A stretch of DNA of 64,000 nt from Aquimarina sediminis (GTDB taxonomy: Bacteria; Bacteroidota; Bacteroidia; Flavobacteriales; Flavobacteriaceae). The notes beneath the pieces were generated by a model. It was not told the DNA's origin, did not search any database, and saw nothing but the letters and a program-made list of their open reading frames with translations. The stretch lies in contig NZ_POYJ01000007.1 in the NCBI RefSeq assembly GCF_002895435.1, forward strand, positions 186,001 to 250,000. Direction: 5' to 3'. The position numbers and the translations under genes are program-made. This document shows, one piece after another, positions 53,401 to 59,151 of this stretch. Numbering within the stretch: the stretch's first letter is position 1; the number at the start of each line of letters is the position of its first letter.

Positions 53401-56098
53401 TATAAGGAGAGGATGATTTCGAAAAATCTTCTATAAACAAATCGAATTCAAAATCAGAAACCGGAATGATACATTGACGTAAAATTCCATCTTCATTATG
53501 TACAAAATAGGTGCGTAATATCTCATGGCGATGAATAATGTGAGTAAAAGCACTTCTGAAATTTTCAACAATTATATCACCTTCTATGGAAACTGCTCCT
53601 GAAATCTGATATGCCTGATCACCTTTTTCTAATTGACTCAAAAGCCATAATCTTTGCTGAGAGGGAGTTGTAGCATACGTATATTGATTTGGCACACGTT
53701 TGATAGAAGAAAACTCTTCATTTTTTAATGAGTCTCTCAAGCTTTTTATAGTTGGATCGGTGTAGAATATTTTAAAAGACACACTCATATCCATTTGTTT
53801 ATGGATTTTATTTATGATTTGAGAAATCATTAAACTGTGTCCTCCCAATTCAAAAAAATGATCTTCTATGCCTATGCTTTTAATTCCTAAAACTTCTTCC
53901 CATATACCTACCAATTCCTCTTCTACTTTATCTCTTGGAGCTATATAGCCTTTTTTAACGATATTGGTTAAAGTAACCTCAGGTAACGCTTTCTTATTTA
54001 CTTTACCATTGGGTGTAAGTGGTATAGTATCTATAGCCATAAAATGATTAGGAATCATATATGAAGGTAGTTGCTCTTTTAAATAATCTCTTAATTTTGA
54101 TTTATTAATTGAATTACTTTCAACATAATACCCTACTAAAACACTCTCTTTCTTTACTATCTTCACTCCTACAACAGCTTGTAGAACATCCTCAGAAAAC
54201 TGAGATATAGCATTTTCTATTTCTCCCAACTCTATACGGTATCCTCTCAATTTTACCTGGTGGTCTTTTCTTCCTAAAAACTCAATATTTTGATCTGGCA
54301 ACCACTTTGCCATATCTCCAGTATTATATATAAACTCTTCTTTACAAAAGGGGCTTTCTATAAAACTTTCTGTCGTCAATTTAGGACGGTTTAGATACCC
54401 CTTGGCTACTCCTGCTCCAGCAACATATAACTTTCCAATTGCACCAGGAGGTAATAATTGCATTTGATCATCCAGGATATAAGCCTTTGTATTTGCAATA
54501 GGTTTTCCTATTGGGATTGACTTATACACTTTATTTTTTGTCAGTTTATAAGCTGTACTATATGTAGTATCTTCTGATGGACCGTAAAGGTTTCTAATTT
54601 CGGCATCATATGACAAAAGTTTTTGAGCTATATCCACAGGAAAAGGTTCTCCTGCCAGATTAACAGCACTTACATTTTTTAGATCATATCCTTCTTCTAG
54701 GATATTTCTAATACTCGAAGGCACTGTATTTAATAACACCTTGGTGTCCTTGTTTAAATAGTTCCCTATTTCTAATGCATTATGTAATAGTCTTATTTTT
54801 TTTCCAACAGATAATGTATAAAATAGTTCAAATACAGAAAGGTCAAAGCAATGAGATGTACATGCATAAACTACCTCATAGTCGGTGTCTTTAAACTCTA
54901 TTTTTGCCCAATTAATTAAAGCTACCGCATTTTGATGAGCAATCATCACCCCTTTTGGATTACCAGTTGTCCCAGAAGTATAAATAATGTAAGCCAAATC
55001 CTCTGGTATAGTATAATTTACAATATTCTTTTGGGGATACGCACTCTTATCCTTTTGAAAGCGGTCTAATTCTTTTGCATCAATTACTAGCTTACAGTTA
55101 CTATCTCTTTCTATATAAGCTATTCTTTCTTGAGGATAGCTTACATCAATCGGTACATAAATGGCCCCTGCTTTTAGTACAGCTAATAATGCGATCACTA
55201 ACTCTTCACTTCTACCCAGCTTTACTCCAACAAAATCATTTTCTTTTATACCAAGTTTTTTTCTCAAATAATATGCAAACCTATTTGACTTTTCATTAAG
55301 CATGGCATAGGTTAACATCTCTCCTTCATATTCTATGGCAATAGCATCGGGAGTTAGTTTTACTTGCTCTTCAAACAAGGTTATAATTGTTTCTTTGCCA
55401 ATATCTTTTGATGTACTAATCTCATTATATTCAAACAATAGTTTTTCCTTTTCTTGTTTAGATATTAGTACCACATTTGAGATTTGAGTTTCGATATTGT
55501 TTCCCAAATCTTGCAACCAATTTTTTAACCTTTGTACAAAATGATTTGCTAACTCATGATCTATAAAGTGTTCAGAAAATAGTATTGAAATCCCTATATC
55601 ATCGTTTTCCTGCTTATTAATCTTTAGAAAAAATGATGAAGAAGTATGTTCATCCTTATCGTATGAAAAACTATAAGGTGTATACTCCTCTAGTGATTTC
55701 TTTTTACCTGTTGTAAGATCGTATTCCTTATGTTTATATACTTCCTGTACTTCTGCTTTGACCTCATTAAGAAACTGTTTTAATGTTTTATCTTTTATAG
55801 AGTGAAAGCTAAATAACAATGGTGCTCCTTCTATAGGAGATACACTATCTGATAAAATCAAATTACATTCTTCAAAATAACGCTGCAAAAGCGCATTAAA
55901 CATTGTTAGCAAAACCGTAAATTCTGCAATATAGTTTCCAGAAGTAAGCTTATAGAAATAAGATAAATCATCTTTTCTTATTAACACTTTATCCGTTGAT
56001 GAAGTCAAATTCTCCTGTTCTTCTGAATATCCAGAAGAAAAGTTTTTAAGCTTATCTGCCCAATAATTTGTTGTGATTTTTTTCTGTAGTGTAGTCAT
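47435..56098 (-). CDS. Three-module NRPS: half C-A(Ala)-T-C-A(Ile)-T-C-A(Ala)-T
   Basis: The 2887-residue protein begins with about 235 residues corresponding to only the C-terminal half of a condensation domain; there is no HHxxxDG. Then follow A1 (YTSGTTGNPKG near 369; code D-L-F-N-N-A-L-T-Y-K, Ala), T1 (GGHSL near 751), C2 (HHIISDGW near 941), A2 (YTSGSTGKPKG near 1406; D-G-F-F-L-G-V-T-Y-K, Ile-like), T2 near 1789, C3 (HHIISDGW near 1986), A3 (near 2453; same Ala code) and T3 near 2829. It has no epimerase, docking segment or thioesterase. The half C domain is not a sequence break: the upstream antiterminator gene ends 14 bp away. It acts as a loading module or receives a starter from another protein's terminal C domain. 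The two Ala adenylation domains are close duplicates. Confidence 0.95.
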   Translation of the reverse strand: MTTLQKKITTNYWADKLKNFSSGYSEEQENLTSSTDKVLIRKDDLSYFYKLTSGNYIAEFTVLLTMFNALLQRYFEECNLILSDSVSPIEGAPLLFSFHSIKDKTLKQFLNEVKAEVQEVYKHKEYDLTTGKKKSLEEYTPYSFSYDKDEHTSSSFFLKINKQENDDIGISILFSEHFIDHELANHFVQRLKNWLQDLGNNIETQISNVVLISKQEKEKLLFEYNEISTSKDIGKETIITLFEEQVKLTPDAIAIEYEGEMLTYAMLNEKSNRFAYYLRKKLGIKENDFVGVKLGRSEELVIALLAVLKAGAIYVPIDVSYPQERIAYIERDSNCKLVIDAKELDRFQKDKSAYPQKNIVNYTIPEDLAYIIYTSGTTGNPKGVMIAHQNAVALINWAKIEFKDTDYEVVYACTSHCFDLSVFELFYTLSVGKKIRLLHNALEIGNYLNKDTKVLLNTVPSSIRNILEEGYDLKNVSAVNLAGEPFPVDIAQKLLSYDAEIRNLYGPSEDTTYSTAYKLTKNKVYKSIPIGKPIANTKAYILDDQMQLLPPGAIGKLYVAGAGVAKGYLNRPKLTTESFIESPFCKEEFIYNTGDMAKWLPDQNIEFLGRKDHQVKLRGYRIELGEIENAISQFSEDVLQAVVGVKIVKKESVLVGYYVESNSINKSKLRDYLKEQLPSYMIPNHFMAIDTIPLTPNGKVNKKALPEVTLTNIVKKGYIAPRDKVEEELVGIWEEVLGIKSIGIEDHFFELGGHSLMISQIINKIHKQMDMSVSFKIFYTDPTIKSLRDSLKNEEFSSIKRVPNQYTYATTPSQQRLWLLSQLEKGDQAYQISGAVSIEGDIIVENFRSAFTHIIHRHEILRTYFVHNEDGILRQCIIPVSDFEFDLFIEDFSKSSSPYNDVEVHVKEQQNVGYDLSKAPLFKASLLKIEDNKFVFFLSMHHIISDGWSLEILTSEIIDCYMQFESGSNDVLPNLPIQFKDYVSWLEEKNNEDSQKKAKQYWLDKFQGEIPILDLPRFKNRPLIKTYSGKELNYRFSEEILSGLKVFSQKYQVTLFMTLMSGVKALLSRYSNQKDIIVGTPIAGREHPDLESQIGLYINTLAIRTQFDKEDCFVDILQKEKNQLLEAYAHQSYPFDKLVEELRLARDTSRSPLFDVMVVLQNQKQLSGFQNRSELANIKVDEFKIKQETAQFDLSFAFVENKGLSLDISYNTDIYEESFVKGIFLHLENLFEQILISPDMKVEDIDLLTATEKQTLLVDFNDTRTDYPKDKTVVDLFIGQVKKTPDNIALIFEEKKITYRELDEESNRLANFLISNYDVGLEDLVGIKLHRGQWSIISSLAILKAGGAFLSIDSDYPEQRIEYIEKDSNCKAIIDDGFLEAFKREKKTSKTLPDISTKPNNLAYVIYTSGSTGKPKGTLVEHQPIVRLVKNTNYVDVGCGDKILGLSSFSFDGSIFDVFMPLLNGATLVVSSKNIFLDMDRFDDILANQAIDCFFITTALFNTLVESELESVKNLKYILFGGEQVSIKHVRRFKELYPNVRLHHVYGPTENTTYSTYYRIDNIPEGDIQTIPIGSGISNSTCYILDENRYPVPIGVIGEIYLGGDGLARGYLNHEDLTSEKFIPSPFKSEERLYKTGDLAKWSPDGVIEFSGRKDTQVKIRGYRIELGEIENVLALQPNIQQAVVTVQKQKTGSILIAYVVSDSEINEQELKVNLGKYLPEYMIPSLYVTLEIIPLTINGKVDKKSLPEITEESRSSQEYIAPRTMLEQQLVEIWQDVLGIEKIGVTDNFFELGGHSLMISQVINRISKKMGKTVSYELFYNNSTIEMLSHALKDQGYEPIDKVAKSDFYPATPSQQRLWFLSQFEEGARAYHINGAVTLEGDLNLKNFAKSFYYVVDRHEILRTYFKNNEAGVLQQYIMSVSDMDLNISIEDFSQSEFPDQDIREDLSEEQSKAYDLSQAPLLKAKLLKRSNKSFVFFLSMHHIISDGWSLEILTSEIIEGYRQLQLGESLALPDLSIQFKDYAVWLSKTNLAKIHKESKEYWLNVFKEDIPVLELPSFKKRPLVKTYSGNTLVHNYSEEVLSSLKSFSKEYQVTLFMILMSVVKTLLSRYSNQKDIIVGTPIAGREHPDLEYQIGLYLNTLAIRTRFDETDSFLNALQKEKQQLLKAYSNQGFPFDLLVEQLNLKRDTSRSPLFDVMVVLQNQKQLSGFINKTYIKDLIVNEFDLDSQSAQFDLSFAFVEKDNGLSLSISFNTDIYQEFFIKNIFLHLENMLSQVLPSPSIKLGAIDLLTKDQKQIILEEFNDTKISYDFDKTIVDIFEEQVVKTPNAFAVEYEGESLSYNILNELSNQFAAYLIEKRKISKNDFVGVKLVRNEKLLITLLAVLKSGAAYIPIDVNYPKERIDYIEKDSNCKLVIDDNELRLFLETQKSYSVKNTKKTKSSNDLAYVIYTSGTTGKPKGVMITHRNAVSMINWAKDEFKNTDFDTTYASTSHCFDLSVFEIFYTLSVGKKIKLLDSALEIGRHLQNDSKVLLNTVPSSIRNLLDNECDLTPVSAFNLAGEVFPGDIAKQLQSFNAEVRNLYGPSEDTTYSTCYKLSDNATYRSIPIGNPIANTKAYILGDHMQLLPPGVTGKLYLSGAGVAKGYLNQKELTEEKFIENPYCKGERMYDTGDMARWNPEGKIEFLGRQDNQVKVRGYRIELEEIEHVLQEERNINQAVVLIKEIQAEKHIVAYLIGEDIVVKQVRNNLSNKLSSYMIPAHYLIIDSIPLTPNGKIDKEKLLALEVIKSDTIKYVAPKTDIEKRLVTIWQEALGVPKIGITNDFFELGGHSLKATQILSIVDKEFDVSINIQELFTHPTIQNLAMSIENAKWLLEVEYDQSAKKITI

Positions 56099-56112
56099 CC
56101 CTATAGTTTAAA

Positions 56113-56640
56113 TCATGCTATTTCATACACATCCACCATATGATGTGAAGGAAGTATCGCGATAATATTTTGTTGTAATGAATCTATTCTAACTATAATT
56201 TTATTGGCATTATTAACTTTTAACACCTCACATTCTAGTCCGCTTAATGATCCATAATTGATTTTTTTAATTTCACCAATTTTTAATGTTTGATGAGAGG
56301 TTTCTATATCAGAAATTTCATCAGACTGCGTGAATAATTTAATCTTCAAGATTTCTTCTTCCTTTACTCTGGCATATTCCCGACCAAAACGGATATAAGC
56401 ACAAGCTCCCTCAATTGATAATGCCTTATTAAAGTCTTTTGCAGATTTGACTTTAACAAAAACATAAGACGGGAATAACGGTTTTAAAATAATTTTCTTT
56501 CGATCGCTCCATTTTCGGATTGTTTCGATCATTGGTAAAAACGATTCAAGTTCATTTTCTTCCAAGAGTTTCTCAACTTTTTTTTCATGGCGAGACCTTA
56601 CATAAAGGACATACCACCCGGTTTTAAGAGGTTTGTTCAT
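56113..56640 (-). CDS. NusG-like transcription antiterminator (UpxY/LoaP/RfaH type)
   Basis: The 175-residue protein has an NGN domain (GWYVLYVRSRHEKKVEKLL, KPLFPSYVFVKV, IRFGREYARV) and a C-terminal KOW-like domain (YGSLSGLECEVLKV). Specialised NusG paralogues of this kind sit at the heads of long operons (capsule loci in Bacteroides, polyketide operons with LoaP in Bacillus) and help RNA polymerase through them. Here it lies 14 bp upstream of a biosynthetic operon more than 50 kb long, so it probably acts on that operon in cis. A second copy is encoded at 57847-58407. A conserved DNA element lies 106 bp before its start. The family is clear; that it is an operon-specific regulator is inferred from position. 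Confidence 0.92.
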   Translation of the reverse strand: MNKPLKTGWYVLYVRSRHEKKVEKLLEENELESFLPMIETIRKWSDRKKIILKPLFPSYVFVKVKSAKDFNKALSIEGACAYIRFGREYARVKEEEILKIKLFTQSDEISDIETSHQTLKIGEIKKINYGSLSGLECEVLKVNNANKIIVRIDSLQQNIIAILPSHHMVDVYEIA

Positions 56641-56746
56641 AAAACGTTGTCTTTAATGATTAATAATAGTAACTATACATGGAGTACCTAATAAAAAGGG
56701 ACGTTGGTTTCCCAAAAAATTATTAAGCTTATTAAGGATCGGTCAA

Positions 56747-56775
56747 GGGCATAGCTTCGCCTCTTTGAGTCCCAT
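56747..56775 (-). promoter_or_regulatory. Conserved leader element, copy 1
   Basis: On the minus strand it reads GGGACTCAAAGAGGCGAAGC, then TATGCCC. It matches copy 3 at 21 of 25 and copy 2 at 20 of 25 positions, and lies 106 bp upstream of the antiterminator start at 56640. The GAGGCGAAGC core recalls the RfaH ops site (GGCGGTAG) without matching it exactly. Confidence 0.6.
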
Positions 56776-56911
56776 CTCTAAGTTTTTTAAGAAAATAAAA
56801 AAATACTAATCAAGTTGTCTTGGGGAGGATTAATAACAAATAAAATGATTTTTTTGATTGATTAGAGGTCATCTAATATACAAGATTCTAAAAAATACAA
56901 GATGCGGCATT

Positions 56912-56930
56912 ACCATAACCAAGTTATGGT
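56912..56930. other. Perfect 8-bp inverted repeat with CAA loop
   Basis: ACCATAAC and GTTATGGT flank a 3-base loop. On the minus strand no U-run follows directly; a T-rich stretch comes about 17 bases later. It may be a leader hairpin acting as a pause or attenuation site for the operon. This is structure seen in sequence only. Confidence 0.4.
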
Positions 56931-57322
56931 CTTTAAAAATCACATCAAATTAACATTTTAAAACACTGAATACTAACTTCTTAAAAAACAAAAGAGATTA
57001 ATTTGTTAAAAAAAAACATAATTTATTAACTAAAAAATAACATTTTTAATATTGAATAATTAACAAAAATATTTCTATTATCTTATTATAAATGATTAGC
57101 AGACACTATTATTGCGGGTCTATCAAATACCCAATTTATAATATTCCTTTCAATGGGAGTAATTACGAACTTTCTAAAAATACTTCTAACGACATATCTT
57201 TATTTTTTTTAAACATACTATAATAAAGAGCTAATTAGCTTCAAAAGTACCCTAAACTCTATAGCAAAATGAACAAGTAGTTTGATCCTTGACCTTTATG
57301 AGAGTCAAACAAAAATAATATA

Positions 57323-57350
57323 CAAACTTAGATAGGCTCACTACTTCAAA
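57323..57350 (-). promoter_or_regulatory. Weak candidate Bacteroidota promoter for the operon
   Basis: In the minus direction a TTTG (57350-57347) is followed after 16 bp by TAAGTTTG (57330-57323), matching the TTTG/TAnnTTTG pattern with a slightly short spacer. If used, transcription would begin about 680 bp before the antiterminator gene at 56640. In AT-rich sequence this could be chance. Confidence 0.3.
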
Positions 57351-57440
57351 AATTGTTCGTTTTCAGCTATTTAATCTATTTAAAAAATATAAAAAACATA
57401 GCAAGTTTAATTAGTAATAACAAATAAAACATCTTAAAAA

Positions 57441-57468
57441 GACATGGCTACGCCTCTTAAACTCCCAT
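57441..57468 (-). promoter_or_regulatory. Conserved leader element, copy 2
   Basis: The minus strand reads ATGGGAGTTTAAGAGGCGTA, then GCCATGTC, in the same orientation as copies 1 and 3. It lies about 400 bp after the end of one antiterminator gene and 800 bp before the other. Its GAGGCGTAGC is the copy most like an RfaH ops core. Confidence 0.55.
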
Positions 57469-57846
57469 ACAATTTATTCACAGAAAAAGATAGAAACTTT
57501 TAGAGGTATTCTAAATTTACTTTAAAAAAATTCCTCTATTGGATATGATCACTACTGAAACGATAATTTCCCTAATTTATTATTCAACGCCCCTAATATT
57601 CAGTTAGTAACTAAAGTGGGATTCCGAATGTGATAATCAAAAAACTAACCATTACTTGTTGATCATCTACAAAAAAGGTAGCCGTACAATTATTTATCAC
57701 AAAACCTCATTAATATGCCACAAAAACTCGTACTATACTTATGTGTATTTCTATTTTATTTACTTTAAATCCATAAACAAATCAAAAAACATCTTATTTT
57801 ATTATCATTCAAACTTATAATATACCCTCAAATAAATCCTATTAAA

Positions 57847-58407
57847 CTAACTAACCAATCTTCTTTCATCTATATTTAATTGTTTACCATCTTCTAAATC
57901 CAAAATACAATTCATTGGAGCAGTAACGATAATACGCTGCTGTAATGAATTAATCTTAACTACTACCTTCTTTATATCATTTACTTTAAGAATTTGACAT
58001 TTAAATTCTTTTAATATGCTATAAGATGTTTTTATCACTTCGCTTATTTCAGAAGATTCTGGTTTTACGATAATATCTTGGATGCCCCTCAGGTTTGATA
58101 ACTTTTTAAGGTTATAAATTTCCTCGTCTGTTAATGTCCCATATTCGTTTCCAAAGCGAATAAAAGTACATGCCCCATCAACATTCAATGCTCTATAAAA
58201 ATCTGATGAAGAATTAATATTTACAAAAACATAAGAAGTAAACAATGGTTTATGCACTACCTTCTTTCGATCACTCCACTGCCTAATCGTTTTAATTGTT
58301 GGCACAAATGCCTCTAAGTTATTTTCTTCTAAAAGGTTTTGTACCCTTTTTTCTTGACATGATTTAACATACAAAACATACCAACCTGTTTTAACATATC
58401 CTCTCAT
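57847..58407 (-). CDS. NusG-like transcription antiterminator, second copy
   Basis: The 186-residue protein is a clear paralogue of the one at 56113-56640. It has an NGN domain (GWYVLYVKSCQEKRVQNLLE, RQWSDRKKVVHKPLF, FIRFGNEYG) and a weaker KOW-like C-terminal domain. Most of the shared residues are in the first 95 positions, while the C-terminal halves have diverged. That may mean different partners or targets. It is the first minus-strand gene of the locus, with its own promoter-like sequence (58708-58740) and a leader of roughly 300 bp carrying copy 3 of the conserved element 78 bp before the start. It could autoregulate or control the operon together with its neighbour. Confidence 0.9.
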   Translation of the reverse strand: MRGYVKTGWYVLYVKSCQEKRVQNLLEENNLEAFVPTIKTIRQWSDRKKVVHKPLFTSYVFVNINSSSDFYRALNVDGACTFIRFGNEYGTLTDEEIYNLKKLSNLRGIQDIIVKPESSEISEVIKTSYSILKEFKCQILKVNDIKKVVVKINSLQQRIIVTAPMNCILDLEDGKQLNIDERRLVS

Positions 58408-58485
58408 ACCTATTCTTTAAAAAATATCTCAGTTATAATTTACTTAAAAAATATGTGCGCATTAATCAAACAAAAATTAAAAGAT

Positions 58486-58514
58486 GAATATAGCTTCGCT
58501 TCCTTGACTCACAT
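58486..58514 (-). promoter_or_regulatory. Conserved leader element, copy 3
   Basis: The minus strand reads ATGTGAGTCAAGGAAGCGAA, then GCTATATTC. It is 21/25 identical to copy 1 and lies 78 bp before the start of the antiterminator gene at 58407, downstream of the promoter candidate at 58708-58740, so it should be in the transcript. Confidence 0.6.
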
Positions 58515-58707
58515 AGTATAGATCGCTACAAAAAATCTTCCTACTAAAATCCAGTTTAACTTTTATGGTAAATTACATCCCATAAATACAGCTCTTTTAA
58601 TTCGGTTATTCTCCAATTAGTTTTAAACCTAATTATTTAATAAATATGTCTAAATCTAATCTTAAGTAGTAAAGATCAAATATTGTATTTGGTCATCATC
58701 ACTTATA

Positions 58708-58740
58708 CAAACATAGCGGAAAACTAATGCGAAAAACAAA
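58708..58740 (-). promoter_or_regulatory. Candidate Bacteroidota promoter for the antiterminator gene
   Basis: In the minus direction TTTG (58740-58737) is followed after 21 bp by TATGTTTG (58715-58708), a full match to the TTTG/N17-23/TAnnTTTG pattern. Transcription would start near 58700, giving a leader of about 300 bases that includes copy 3 of the conserved element. Confidence 0.5.
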
Positions 58741-59090
58741 TCATTACAGTCCGTTTTCAAGAAAAAAGACACTGAATTCATGGAATTAAGAGATATACAT
58801 CAAAAACACAAATACCTGAATAACAAATTCTTAAACACCTAATACATCAAAAACATAAATCAAGCTATATTTTCTTAGTACATATTTAAAATTTAGATTG
58901 AAATCCCTACGTTAAATAAAATAATATATACCAATTAGGATCAATACTATAAAAGTTACTTTTTTGTATTAAAAACCAAACAGCAATGGTTATGAAGTTC
59001 GTAAATAAACACTATCCAATCACAACATAAATATGGTAATTAGCAAACTGTCAGAAACGGGGAATAAATCACTATATTTAAAGAAAACCT

Positions 59091-59098
59091 TATATTTG
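59091..59098 (+). promoter_or_regulatory. -7 box (TATATTTG) upstream of the TPR/AraC regulator
   Basis: TATATTTG matches TAnnTTTG about 54 bp before the first possible start codon at 59152. No TTTG is present at the expected -33 position, so the promoter may be weak or activator-dependent. Confidence 0.35.
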
Positions 59099-59151
59099 AA
59101 GCTACCTAAACCTAGATATTACACAAAAAAACAACCTTAAAACCTAATAGT

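Larger units (their letters stand above)
56641..57846. other. Non-coding stretch, 1206 bp, between the two antiterminator genes
   Basis: No credible gene is seen on either strand. The stretch contains two copies of the conserved element (56747-56775 and 57441-57468), a perfect 8-bp hairpin (56912-56930) and a weak minus-strand promoter pair (57323-57350). Its length and these signals suggest a long untranslated leader or regulatory region for the biosynthetic operon rather than empty spacer. Confidence 0.55.
58408..59151. other. Divergent regulatory region, 744 bp
   Basis: This stretch separates the minus-strand antiterminator from the plus-strand membrane regulator. No gene is seen. It holds copy 3 of the conserved element (58486-58514), a good minus-strand promoter match (58708-58740) and a plus-strand -7 box (59091-59098). 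The rest is AT-rich sequence without recognisable signals. Confidence 0.5.

Noticed and set aside
56743..56775. Short leader peptide (MGLKEAKLCP) encoded by element copy 1
   Set aside because: The other two copies reach stop codons after one and three codons, so the conservation is not at the protein level.
57810..57832. TAAGTTTG box after the second antiterminator gene
   Set aside because: The nearest TTTG is only 11 bp away, too close for a Bacteroidota promoter.
56641..59151. CRISPR array or insertion-sequence ends in the AT-rich non-coding stretches
   Set aside because: The three repeats are 700-1000 bp apart and not exact; no transposase, terminal inverted repeats or regular spacers are seen.
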